A DNA stretch of 64,000 nt from NCBI RefSeq assembly GCF_017921975.2, contig NZ_JAGEMO020000018.1, positions 176,407 to 240,406 of the forward strand. Direction: 5' to 3'. Position 1 is the first letter of the stretch. Each line of letters begins with the position of its first letter. The notes beneath the pieces were generated by a model. The model saw only the letters and a program-made list of their open reading frames with translations, searched no databases and had not been told where the DNA came from. Below are positions 1 through 7,148 of the stretch, one piece after another. The DNA comes from Hymenobacter terricola. Its GTDB lineage: Bacteria > Bacteroidota > Bacteroidia > Cytophagales > Hymenobacteraceae. A program made the translations under genes and the position numbers.

Positions 1-934
1 CGCCGTAGTCGGCCACGTTCACGATGCGGCCCGATACTTTCGAACCCGGCTGCAGGTCGGCCGGCAGCGAATCCCACGGGTGGGGAGTCAGCTGCTTCAG
101 ACCGAGGCTGATACGCTTCTTGGCTTCGTCGAAGTCCAGAACCACGATGTTCAGTTTCTGGTCCAGGGTTAGCACTTCGCTCGGGTGAGCGATGCGGCCC
201 CACGAGATGTCCGTGATGTGCAGCAGACCGTCGACACCGCCGAGGTCGATGAACACGCCGAAGTTGGTCATGTTCTTGATGTTGCCTTCCAGAATCTGGC
301 CTTTCTCCAGGTTGTTCAGGATGGCCTCACGCTGCTTCTCGAGGTCTTTCTCGATGAGTACTTTGTGCGAAACCACGACGTTGTCAAAAGCGGAGTTGAT
401 TTTCACCACTTTCACTTCCATGCGACGGCCCACATAAATGTCGAAGTCGCGGATAGGTTTCACGTCGATTTGCGAGCCGGGCAGGAAGGCTTCCACGCCG
501 TCGAGTTCCATGATGAGGCCGCCTTTGGTGCGACGCTTCACCACGCCTTCGAGGATGGTATCCAGCTCGAGGGCATCGTAAATAGCCTTCCAGGCCTGCT
601 TGATTTTAGCTTTCTTGCGGCTCAGGATGAGCTGGCCGTTGATGTCTTCCTGGTCTTCGATGAACACCTCCACCTCGTCACCGATTTTCAAATCGGGCAG
701 GTCGCGGAATTCAGTAATCGACACCAGACCATCGGATTTGAAGCCGATGTTCAAAATAACGTCGCGGTCGGTGATGCCAACCACGGTGCCCTTCACAACT
801 TCTTCTTCCTGTACGGTCGTCAGCGTGTCGCCGTACATTTTCTCCATCTCGGCGCGCTGGTCCGAAGAGTAGTTTCCACCAAACCCGGTGGCTCCGACAT
901 TATCCCAGTCGAAATCGTCAATCAATTCTGCCAT
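1..934 (-). CDS. rpsA: 30S ribosomal protein S1, 3' end beyond the window
   Basis: The minus-strand frame starting at the ATG at 934 opens with MAELIDDFDWDN and runs off the left edge, so about 311 residues are visible. It shows repeated S1 (OB-fold) RNA-binding units, for example GTVVGITDRDVILNIGFKSD and later GVFIDLGGVDGLLHITDISW, each ending in the LSRR or SHK type segment usual in S1. S1 binds mRNA on the 30S subunit and helps initiation, which matters in Bacteroidota where Shine-Dalgarno sequences are weak. The acidic N-terminus is typical of Bacteroidota S1. A TACCTTTG box lies upstream at 1049-1056. Identification is firm; the C-terminal domains are not in the window. Confidence 0.95.
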   Translation of the reverse strand, partial: MAELIDDFDWDNVGATGFGGNYSSDQRAEMEKMYGDTLTTVQEEEVVKGTVVGITDRDVILNIGFKSDGLVSITEFRDLPDLKIGDEVEVFIEDQEDINGQLILSRKKAKIKQAWKAIYDALELDTILEGVVKRRTKGGLIMELDGVEAFLPGSQIDVKPIRDFDIYVGRRMEVKVVKINSAFDNVVVSHKVLIEKDLEKQREAILNNLEKGQILEGNIKNMTNFGVFIDLGGVDGLLHITDISWGRIAHPSEVLTLDQKLNIVVLDFDEAKKRISLGLKQLTPHPWDSLPADLQPGSKVSGRIVNVADYG

Positions 935-1048
935 AATAGCTTGTGGGTACCTCTTAGGTAAACGAGAAGGCCGGTGCCCGGGCCAATCCGCGGTTCTTGT
1001 TGAACACCTTGCCGTTAGTGAGCAAGGCCCGCCACCCTGGCGGGGGCG

Positions 1049-1056
1049 CAAAGGTA
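1049..1056 (-). promoter_or_regulatory. Bacteroidota -7 box of rpsA
   Basis: On the minus strand the sequence reads TACCTTTG, an exact match to the Bacteroidota sigma-A -7 consensus TAnnTTTG, about 115 bases upstream of the rpsA start. The -33 element is not obvious. The long leader would be consistent with autoregulation of S1, but no structure was established. Confidence 0.6.
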
Positions 1057-1292
1057 CGGGTTTTTGTACTCAAGTAATTGCTTTTTTGCACAAATGGCCT
1101 TTAACATCATAGCGCCTCAGTGCGGCGACATTATGCCGATGAATTCATTAACGAAAAGGACAGCTTCTTTCATTAAAATCCCTTGAATGTGTTTATCAAT
1201 ATCTTTCTCTTGCACAGGCACTTCCACAGTTGCAAAAGTTCGTGCATCGTCTTTACTCACCTTCACCCTGGATTCAAAATACTCAACCGCAA

Positions 1293-1564
1293 AGGCATCG
1301 TTGGCTTCGCCCCAAGCCACCATTGAGTGCACCAAGGCATTTTCCAGCACCGATTTACGGACTGATTTGCAGAAAGCGACAGTGCCCACGCTGGTAATTC
1401 ACGGCGATGAAGACCAAAACGCGCCCATTGCCAACAGCGGTGCCCGCACGGCCAAGTCGATTCCCGGCGCGCAATATCAAGTGTACGAAGGCGAGCCTAA
1501 CGGTTTATTCTTCACCGCAAAAGATAAGTTGAGCCGCGACTTACTGGCTTTCATCGGCAAGTAA
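1293..1564 (+). pseudogene. alpha/beta hydrolase (chloroperoxidase-like) C-terminal relic
   Basis: The frame from about LASPQATIECTKAF to the stop at 1564 matches the last ~90 residues of non-haem chloroperoxidase-type alpha/beta hydrolases: cap helix, PTLVIHGDEDQ strand with the acid residue, then a VYEGEPNGLF loop. The usual catalytic His of the GAPHGL loop is Asn here. The nucleophile elbow and the N-terminal two thirds are absent, and the open frame upstream of 1293 does not look like this family. I read it as a decayed fragment. A minus-strand open frame (1117-1389) overlaps it and has no recognisable family. Confidence 0.65.
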
Positions 1565-1585
1565 GCAGCACTGGATAAAAGTCCC

Positions 1586-1632
1586 GAGCGGCCCGACAAA
1601 AAGCACTGCTTTTCGCCGGGCCGCTCTTTTTA
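1586..1632 (+). terminator. Rho-independent terminator
   Basis: A 9-bp GC-rich stem GAGCGGCCC / GGGCCGCTC (1586-1594 with 1618-1626) encloses a 23-base loop and is followed by a T tract. It sits just after the hydrolase relic and upstream of the FkbM gene. Confidence 0.7.
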
Positions 1633-1647
1633 ATGCGACATCAGAAT

Positions 1648-1655
1648 TAGCTTTG
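1648..1655 (+). promoter_or_regulatory. -7 box of the FkbM gene
   Basis: TAGCTTTG matches TAnnTTTG and lies 39 bases before the ATG at 1695. This favours 1695 over the upstream in-frame codon at 1653, which would lie inside the promoter. Confidence 0.5.
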
Positions 1656-1694
1656 GCCGCCCCCTCCTACCCGTCCAAAGTTCAAACCTGCTGC

Positions 1695-2504
1695 ATGAGC
1701 ATTGCTTCTTCCCTGGCCAAATTGTCTTTCTGCTGGCGGCTGGCCCGTACCCCCGCCACGTTTCTGCGGTTGGCGCTGCATAGCAGAGCGGCCGCCCGGG
1801 GAGGCAAGGCGCCTACCGCAACCCAAAAAACCGAGCAGGTAGCGTACCCGTTGAACCTAGCCAACGCGCCCAATGCCACGGTGTTGCGCACGTATGCCGG
1901 TGACCTCAGCATCCTCTACGAAATTTTTTGGCAGCGGGCCTACGACTTGCCCCAGCTGCAAAACGGCACGTTCCGCACGGTGGTGGACGTGGGGGCCAAC
2001 GTGGGCCTGGCCGCGCTGTACTTTCTGGAGCGATTTCCGGTTTCCCGGTTGATTTGCGTAGAGCCGGAACCGGCCAACTTCCGGCTCCTGCAAACCAACC
2101 TGCGCGGCACCTCTGCCGTGGCGCTGCAAGCGGCGTTAGCAGCCACCGATGGCACGGTAAGAATTGATTCCAGCCCGCAGGCCTACAATGCCAAAATCAG
2201 CGCCGAAACCGGGACCACGGAAGTGGCGGCCATTTCCATGCCCACGCTACTGCAATCGCAGAGACTTTTCTGGGTCGATTTATTGAAAATAGACATCGAA
2301 GACTACGAGCAGCAGGTGTTTACCGGGCCCAGCGATTGGCTGGCGCAAGTAGGAGTTTTGCTTATCGAAATTCACTCAACGGCCAGTCAGCTGGCAGTGC
2401 GGGAGGCCGTGCAGGCGCAGGGGTTCAGTTGGGAGCAGGCGGCCGGACGGCACCCCGAAACGGGGCTCTTCGTCGCCCGCAATCCCCGGCCGGCAAGTCA
2501 GTAA
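1695..2504 (+). CDS. FkbM family SAM-dependent methyltransferase
   Basis: A 269-residue protein starting MSIASSLAKLSF. The SAM-binding motif I (VVDVGANVGLAALYF) is followed by an acidic motif II (LICVEPEPANF) and the FkbM hallmark LLKIDIEDYEQQVF, then a strand ending LLIEIH. FkbM enzymes methylate hydroxyls, often on surface glycans or glycolipids; the substrate cannot be told here. The gene stands alone, with a terminator on each side. The start at 1695 is chosen because a TAGCTTTG promoter element occupies 1648-1655. Family assignment is firm, function is not. Confidence 0.85.
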   Translation: MSIASSLAKLSFCWRLARTPATFLRLALHSRAAARGGKAPTATQKTEQVAYPLNLANAPNATVLRTYAGDLSILYEIFWQRAYDLPQLQNGTFRTVVDVGANVGLAALYFLERFPVSRLICVEPEPANFRLLQTNLRGTSAVALQAALAATDGTVRIDSSPQAYNAKISAETGTTEVAAISMPTLLQSQRLFWVDLLKIDIEDYEQQVFTGPSDWLAQVGVLLIEIHSTASQLAVREAVQAQGFSWEQAAGRHPETGLFVARNPRPASQ

Positions 2505-2515
2505 GGCCCAAAGCA

Positions 2516-2560
2516 AAAGACCTCACCCTGACCGAATTGGCTGGGTGAGGTCTTTCATTT
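2516..2560. terminator. Bidirectional terminator between FkbM and desaturase genes
   Basis: A perfect 13-bp stem AAAGACCTCACCC / GGGTGAGGTCTTT (2516-2528 with 2543-2555) has A-rich and T-rich flanks, so it can serve both the plus-strand methyltransferase and the minus-strand desaturase. Confidence 0.85.
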
Positions 2561-2581
2561 TAAAGAGAAAATATCTGGTTG

Positions 2582-3649
2582 CTAGGCAGCGCGGCCCATC
2601 TGGCGCAGGAATCCGACGTGGGAGGCGATGGCCGAGCGGGTGCGGGCGTAGTTGTTGTACGTCACATCAAACTCAACGCACACTTGCTGCACAATTTTGC
2701 TGATGGCGGGATAGTGGACGTGCGAGATTTTTGGAAATAAGTGGTGCTCAATCTGGAAGTTGAGGCCGCCTACCAGCCAGCTTACCACTTTGTTGTCGGT
2801 GGCGAAATTGGCAGTGGTGCGCACCTGGTGAATGGCCCACTCGTCTTCGAGCTTGCCGGTGGTGGCGTGGGGCACGGGAAAGGCAGCATCCTCAACAGTG
2901 TGGGCCAGTTGGAACACCATGCTCAGCACCAGGCCGGCCACGGCCGTACTCAGGAAGAAACCCACCAACCACGGCAGGAAGCCAACCATGTAGATGGGCA
3001 GCACCACGTAGAGCACCAGGTTCAGGGCCTTAAAACCCCAGAAGCTAACGTGCTCGCCGGTGTTCATCGGCTTGAGGCCGATGGCGCCAATTTGGCGGCT
3101 GAAGTACTTCTGGTAGTCCATGGCAAAAATCCAAGACGAGTAGAGCATGCAATACAACAGCCAGAAGTAGAAGTGCTGGAAGCGGTGCAGCGGGTGCTTG
3201 GGCTGGTCGGGGGTCATGCGCATCCAGGGCTGGATGTTGATGTCGTCGTCGTGGCCCTCGATGTTGGTGTAAGTGTGGTGGATGAGGTTGTGCTTGGAGT
3301 TCCACATGTAGGGACTGCCACCCATCACGCCCAGCGTGTAGGCCGCCACGCGGTTCACCCAGCCAAAGCGCGAAAAGCTGCCGTGGGCCCCGTCATGCAT
3401 TACATTGAAGCCCACCGAGGCAATGGCACAGCCCAGCAACGCGCATTCGAGCAGCGCCCAGCCGGTGGCAGGCGTGAAGAACACCAGGTGCACGTAGAGG
3501 CCCACCATCACGGTTACGAGTAGCACCGCCTTGAACAGTAAGCTGAAATTTCCCGTCATCGGCCGACCGGATTCCTCAAAGTATTGATTTATCCGGGTTT
3601 TTAGCTCGGAGTGAAACGAGCGAGTAGCAGCGAACTTGGGGAGGGCCAT
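2582..3649 (-). CDS. Membrane fatty acid desaturase (acyl-lipid/acyl-CoA type)
   Basis: A 355-residue integral membrane di-iron desaturase. The three histidine boxes are intact: HDGAH at about residues 85-89, HNLIHH at 120-125 and QIEHH at 299-303. The Q in the third box is characteristic of front-end/linoleoyl-CoA type desaturases in the FADS-like group, although no cytochrome b5 domain is present. Hydrophobic pairs near 35-60, 65-85 and 190-240 fit the usual four-helix topology. It would introduce a double bond into acyl chains and adjust membrane fluidity, for example in the cold. Single gene with its own promoter (TACATTTG, 3688-3695). Regiospecificity cannot be read from sequence. Confidence 0.93.
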   Translation of the reverse strand: MALPKFAATRSFHSELKTRINQYFEESGRPMTGNFSLLFKAVLLVTVMVGLYVHLVFFTPATGWALLECALLGCAIASVGFNVMHDGAHGSFSRFGWVNRVAAYTLGVMGGSPYMWNSKHNLIHHTYTNIEGHDDDINIQPWMRMTPDQPKHPLHRFQHFYFWLLYCMLYSSWIFAMDYQKYFSRQIGAIGLKPMNTGEHVSFWGFKALNLVLYVVLPIYMVGFLPWLVGFFLSTAVAGLVLSMVFQLAHTVEDAAFPVPHATTGKLEDEWAIHQVRTTANFATDNKVVSWLVGGLNFQIEHHLFPKISHVHYPAISKIVQQVCVEFDVTYNNYARTRSAIASHVGFLRQMGRAA

Positions 3650-3656
3650 GGGCGGA

Positions 3657-3684
3657 GTTTGGAAAATGGAGTTTGGAAAATGAA
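3657..3684. repeat. Short tandem repeat upstream of the desaturase gene
   Basis: Two adjacent copies of GGAGTTTGGAAAATG-like sequence lie between the promoter box and start codon of the desaturase. It resembles the other simple intergenic repeats in this window but has no clear role. Confidence 0.4.
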
Positions 3685-3687
3685 GGA

Positions 3688-3695
3688 CAAATGTA
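3688..3695 (-). promoter_or_regulatory. -7 box of the desaturase gene
   Basis: The minus strand reads TACATTTG, an exact TAnnTTTG match, 38 bases upstream of the ATG at 3649. Confidence 0.6.
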
Positions 3696-3723
3696 CTTCT
3701 TCTCCAACCCCCTACCGCTGAAC

Positions 3724-4218
3724 TTAGTTTAAATATGCGTGCCAGTTCTGGTCAATCGCGCCCGCTGAGAGCTTCAGGAAGCCGGCCAACGTGGGCTTTT
3801 TGGGATGCTGCCGAATGGTGAGACCGGCCTCATTGGGGGTGTGGTGGCCCTTTGCGTGGTTGCAGCGGGCGCAAGCAGTGAGCAAATTCGTCCACGAAGA
3901 TTCTCCGCCGCGCGAGCGCGGCACGACGTGGTCGAGGGTTAAATTTTTGGTCGACCCACAGTACTGGCACTCGAAATGGTCGCGCTTGAAAATGTTGTGG
4001 CGGCTTAGGGCAATGCCTTTGTAGGGCACGCGCACGTACCGCTGCAAGCGGATGATGCTTGGCTTGGGGTAGGCATGCGAAATGGTGCGGAGAGTGCCGT
4101 GTTCTGACTTGGCTACCATTTCCGCTTTGTCGAGAAATAAAAGCACAAACGCTTTTTGCACGCTGCACAGGGTGATGGCGGTATAGTCGCCATTCAGCAC
4201 TAACACTTTTTGGTCCAT
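3724..4218 (-). CDS. HNH endonuclease family protein
   Basis: A 164-residue protein starting MDQKVLVLNGDYTAI. The C-terminal half carries a zinc-binding HNH module: FECQYCG (first Cys pair), LTLDHVVPRSRGG with the catalytic DH, TNLLTACARCNHAKG with the second Cys pair. This architecture (about 165 residues with an N-terminal LNxDY segment) is a widespread single-copy housekeeping HNH protein in Bacteroidota and other phyla, unrelated to restriction neighbours. DNA nicking or cleavage is inferred from the motif. The next upstream in-frame start is only two codons earlier. A TAGCTTTCG promoter element lies at 4246-4254. Confidence 0.88.
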   Translation of the reverse strand: MDQKVLVLNGDYTAITLCSVQKAFVLLFLDKAEMVAKSEHGTLRTISHAYPKPSIIRLQRYVRVPYKGIALSRHNIFKRDHFECQYCGSTKNLTLDHVVPRSRGGESSWTNLLTACARCNHAKGHHTPNEAGLTIRQHPKKPTLAGFLKLSAGAIDQNWHAYLN

Positions 4219-4245
4219 ACACACTTGGGGGCTCGGATAACCCGC

Positions 4246-4254
4246 CGAAAGCTA
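4246..4254 (-). promoter_or_regulatory. Probable -7 box of the HNH gene within a small hairpin
   Basis: The minus strand reads TAGCTTTCG, close to TAnnTTTG, 28 bases before the HNH start. It lies between a short inverted repeat GCTCGGA / TCCGAGC, so a regulator or leader structure is possible but unproven. Confidence 0.4.
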
Positions 4255-4338
4255 GCGGTTTCCGAGCGTATAAACAAGCGGCACGAGGTTAAGTTCAGCG
4301 AGCGTGACGTTCCTTTTTCCACCATTGTGGCCTCCCTT

Positions 4339-5133
4339 CTACTCCGGCAGCAGGCGCTTCAGCAGGCGCAGTTTGTGGCTGTAGCGTTGCCGGTCGCGGT
4401 TGAAGATGCCGTTGTGGTCGAGCGGGTCGAGGCGAACTTCGCCGTGGGCGTGGAGGATTTGGCCTTCGTCCATCACCATGCCCACGTGCACGATGCGGCC
4501 CTCGGCATTGTCGAAAAAGGCGAGGTCGCCGGGCCGGGCCTGGGCCACGAAGTGCACCGGCCGGCCGTGGTCAATCTGCTGGCGGGCATCGCGCGGGAGC
4601 TGGATACCGACCAAGCCATAGAGCTGCTGGCACAGGCCGGAGCAGTCGAGGCCGAAAATGCTTTTGCCGCCCCACACATAGGGCGCTTTCAGGTACATGA
4701 GGGCCGTTTTGCGCAGCAGGGCGGCCTGGCGGGCAGCATCGGGCGCGGCAACGGGGTTGGTGGCGGTGCCGTTGAAAAAGTAGTTGCGCTCCCCAATGCG
4801 CACATTCATGCCATCGAAAAACGGCAGGCGGCAGCCGAGGGTGAGCGGGATTTTGGTGGTGGCGTCGCTCACGGCCTGCACCACATCGAGGGCGCGGGGA
4901 TGGTCCTGAGCGCACCAGGCGGCGTAGTATTCGGGCGAGACGGGCGTGTACTGTTTGGCGTCAATCCAGCCCACGTAGTCGTCGGCGGCGAGCTGCACCT
5001 GCAACCAGCTGTTGTCCTGCGTGACCAGAATCTGATAGCACTCGCCAAACAGGAGCTGGGTAACCAGTTCGGCCCGGTCGTTGGGCTCGGCGCGGACGGG
5101 GACGGCGCTCAGGGCGCAGATGCCGGGATTCAA
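4339..5133 (-). CDS. NlpC/P60 family cell-wall hydrolase with SH3 domains
   Basis: The N-terminal ~120 residues form bacterial SH3-like domains (ALSAVPVRAEPNDRAEL, then WLQVQLAADDYVGWID), and the C-terminal ~130 residues form a C40 peptidase with catalytic Cys in FGLDCSGLCQQLYG and His in VHVGMVMDEG. These enzymes cut gamma-D-Glu-diaminopimelate bonds in peptidoglycan stem peptides. There is no clear signal peptide, which is common for the bacteroidal YkfC-like group acting on recycled muropeptides. I place the start at the TTG at 5133 (MNPGICALSAVP), because family members begin there; the upstream ATG at 5202 would add 23 residues encoded by intergenic repeat sequence. Confidence 0.85.
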   Translation of the reverse strand: MNPGICALSAVPVRAEPNDRAELVTQLLFGECYQILVTQDNSWLQVQLAADDYVGWIDAKQYTPVSPEYYAAWCAQDHPRALDVVQAVSDATTKIPLTLGCRLPFFDGMNVRIGERNYFFNGTATNPVAAPDAARQAALLRKTALMYLKAPYVWGGKSIFGLDCSGLCQQLYGLVGIQLPRDARQQIDHGRPVHFVAQARPGDLAFFDNAEGRIVHVGMVMDEGQILHAHGEVRLDPLDHNGIFNRDRQRYSHKLRLLKRLLPE

Positions 5134-5146
5134 AATAATGTGGAAA

Positions 5147-5326
5147 GGTGGGTGATGTGGAAATGTGAGAATGCAGATTAACTCATGCTTCCAACAGACC
5201 ACAAAGATGCTACGGTTGCCCCGAATGAAGCTTTACTAAAATCACATTTCCCACACTCCTCACGCTGCCCACATTCCCTGCATTTCCCACATTCTCACAT
5301 TCCCCATATTTCCACATCATCACATT
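5147..5326. repeat. Intergenic inverted repeat built of CACATT/CCACA units
   Basis: The arm at 5147-5173 (GTGGAAATGTGAGAATG and flanks) is the imperfect reverse complement of a run at 5288-5326 rich in CACATTC, CCACATC and CATTTCCC. The whole 180-base gap between smpB and the NlpC/P60 gene is made of such units. One of several unrelated simple inverted repeats in gaps of this chromosome. Confidence 0.55.
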
Positions 5327-5778
5327 CGCTCCATATCGCGCTTCTGGGCTTTCTCCTTGAGGTCGTTGCGTTTGTCGTAGAGCTTTTTGCCCTGGGCAAG
5401 GGCGATTTCGATTTTGGCGAAGCCCCGGTCCGTCACGAACAGGCGCAGGGGAATGATGGTGAGGCCCTGGTCCACGCTTTTGCCGGCCAGCTGCTTCAGC
5501 TCGCGCTTGTTGAGCAGGAGCTTGCGCTCGCGCATGGCGTCGTGGTTGTTGTAAGTACCTAAGGAATAGGGCGCGATACGGATAGAATGAATCCAGAGAC
5601 TGCCATCGGTATGGAAAAGGCAGTAGCCGTCGGTGAGGTTGACGTTGCCTTCGCGGACGCTTTTTATTTCGGTGCCTTGCAGCATCACGCCCGCGTCGTA
5701 CTTGGCCAGGAACGTGTATTCGTGGCTGGCGCGGCGGTTTTTGATGTTGATAATGATGGGTTTATCGTCTTTGGCCAT
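5320..5778 (-). CDS. smpB: SsrA-binding protein SmpB
   Basis: A 152-residue protein that matches SmpB throughout: an N-terminal INIKNRRASHEYTFLAKYDAGVML block, GTEIKSVREGNVNLTDGYC, and the HDAMRERKLLLNKRELKQLAGK segment, ending with a basic tail (LYDKRNDLKEKAQKRDMERM) that becomes helical in the ribosomal A site. SmpB delivers tmRNA to stalled ribosomes for trans-translation. Length is normal. A TACCTTTG box at 5838-5845 gives it its own promoter, between its start and the stop of tsaD. Confidence 0.97.
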   Translation of the reverse strand: MAKDDKPIIINIKNRRASHEYTFLAKYDAGVMLQGTEIKSVREGNVNLTDGYCLFHTDGSLWIHSIRIAPYSLGTYNNHDAMRERKLLLNKRELKQLAGKSVDQGLTIIPLRLFVTDRGFAKIEIALAQGKKLYDKRNDLKEKAQKRDMERM

Positions 5779-5782
5779 TGGG

Positions 5783-5815
5783 CTAGTTGTCAGGTGCTCG
5801 TTGTCAGTTGTCGGG
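5783..5815. repeat. TTGTCAGT-type intergenic repeat
   Basis: Three imperfect units of the GTTGTCAGTTGTC kind lie just upstream of smpB. The same unit appears in inverted pairs at 12829-12899, 29211-29280 and 39952-40029. Confidence 0.5.
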
Positions 5816-5837
5816 CCAACGGCGGCGGATGGGGCGG

Positions 5838-5845
5838 CAAAGGTA
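5838..5845 (-). promoter_or_regulatory. -7 box of smpB
   Basis: The minus strand reads TACCTTTG, an exact TAnnTTTG match, 60 bases upstream of the smpB start and 19 bases beyond the tsaD stop. Confidence 0.6.
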
Positions 5846-5864
5846 GAACGGTGGTGCTGGGTAG

Positions 5865-6878
5865 CTACGTCAGCTTCAGGCGCGGGTTGGGGCTGCTGAG
5901 CTGGGTGGCAAAGTCGCCGGCTTCGAATTGAAAATGGGCCGTCATGGCCACCATGGCGGCATTATCGGTGCAAAAGGCGAAATCGGGGATAAATACCTGC
6001 CAGCCTTGCGCCACGGCTTCGGCTTCCAATGCCGTGCGCAGGCCGGAGTTGGCCGCCACGCCGCCGGCCAGGGCAACCTGGGTGAGGCCGGTATCGGCGG
6101 CGGCGCGGCGGAGCTGGCGGAGCAGCGTGGCCACAATGGTGTGCTGAATGCTGGCGCAAAGGTCGGCCAGGTTTTCGGCTACGAAATCGGGATTGGCGGC
6201 GGTTTCTTTTTTCAGGAAGTAGAGCACCGAGGTTTTCAAGCCACTGAAGGAGAAGTCATAGCCGGGCATGGCGCCTACCGGGAAGGCAAAGCGCTGCGCA
6301 TTGCCCTGGCGGGCCAGCTTGTCGAGGTGCGGGCCGCCGGGGTACGGCAGGCCGAGGAGCTTGGCGGTTTTGTCGAAGGCTTCGCCGGCGGCGTCGTCGA
6401 TGGTTTGGCCGATGACTTCCATATCGAGGGCCGATTTCACGACCACCAGCTGCGTGTGGCCGCCGCTCACGGTGAGGCACAGAAAGGGAAAGTCGGGCTT
6501 GGGGTCGCGCAGGAAATGGGCCAGGATGTGGGCCCGCATGTGGTTCACGGCCAGCAGCGGCTTGTCGAGGGCCAGGGCCAGGGTTTTGGCAAACATGCCG
6601 CCTACCAATAAGGAGCCGAGCAGGCCCGGCCCCTGCGTGACCGCCACGGCGTCGAGGTCGGCTTTGGTGATGCCGGCTTCCTGCAGGGCGGCCGTGACGA
6701 CGGGCAGCAAGTGCTGCTGATGGGCGCGCGAGGCCAGCTCGGGCACCACGCCGCCGTATTGCTCGTGTACTTTTTGGGTGGCCACGACGTTGCTTAACAG
6801 CTGGCCGCCAGCCAGGACAGCCGCGCCGGTGTCGTCGCAGGAAGACTCGATGGCGAGAATAATGGGGTGAGCGAGCAT
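5865..6878 (-). CDS. tsaD: tRNA N6-adenosine threonylcarbamoyltransferase TsaD
   Basis: A 337-residue protein starting MLAHPIILAIESSCDDTG. The ASKHA-fold signature ESSCDDT, the metal-binding NHMRAHILAH segment (His-x3-His), and the glycine-rich LCLTVSGGHTQLV and VALAGGVAANSGLR motifs are intact. TsaD transfers threonylcarbamoyl from the TsaC product onto A37 of ANN-decoding tRNAs. Longer upstream reading (to 7043) is not family-like and crosses the promoter, so 6878 is the start. It is divergent from tamB, an arrangement often seen in Bacteroidota. Confidence 0.97.
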   Translation of the reverse strand: MLAHPIILAIESSCDDTGAAVLAGGQLLSNVVATQKVHEQYGGVVPELASRAHQQHLLPVVTAALQEAGITKADLDAVAVTQGPGLLGSLLVGGMFAKTLALALDKPLLAVNHMRAHILAHFLRDPKPDFPFLCLTVSGGHTQLVVVKSALDMEVIGQTIDDAAGEAFDKTAKLLGLPYPGGPHLDKLARQGNAQRFAFPVGAMPGYDFSFSGLKTSVLYFLKKETAANPDFVAENLADLCASIQHTIVATLLRQLRRAAADTGLTQVALAGGVAANSGLRTALEAEAVAQGWQVFIPDFAFCTDNAAMVAMTAHFQFEAGDFATQLSSPNPRLKLT

Positions 6879-6990
6879 AAAAACAAATTCTCTGGAATGG
6901 GCCGGGGCCACGGGCAGCGAAGTGGAGCTGTACATGGAGGAAACCGCCGACGCTGGGCAGACTAAGCGGCGGCAGTCCGGCGTCAGCGGC

Positions 6991-7000
6991 CCGCAAAGTT
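6991..7000 (-). promoter_or_regulatory. tsaD promoter -7 region
   Basis: The minus strand reads AACTTTGCGG, a near match to TAnnTTTG with the GCGG tail that recurs downstream of this box in the window. It is paired with the same 10-mer on the plus strand at 7101-7110, which defines a divergent promoter region. Confidence 0.45.
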
Positions 7001-7075
7001 CGGCCGAAGGAGTTGAACCCCAGCCCAACCGTGACCGTTCCATTGGCCTGATAGTTGACTTGCGCTGTCCTGCGC

Positions 7076-7110
7076 TTGCCTGCTACGGCTAAAAAACCGC
7101 AACTTTGCGG
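7076..7110 (+). promoter_or_regulatory. tamB promoter
   Basis: A TTG at 7076-7078 and the -7 region AACTTTGCGG at 7101-7110 are separated by about 22 bases, which is the Bacteroidota spacing. The tamB ATG follows 38 bases later. Confidence 0.45.
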
Positions 7111-7148
7111 ATTGACCCGCGTTTTTCGCTCTCAACCTTCTTGCTCCG

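Noticed and set aside
1117..1389. A 90-residue minus-strand gene upstream of the FkbM gene
   Set aside because: No family recognised, and its first third is antisense to the hydrolase relic; mentioned only as part of the scar.
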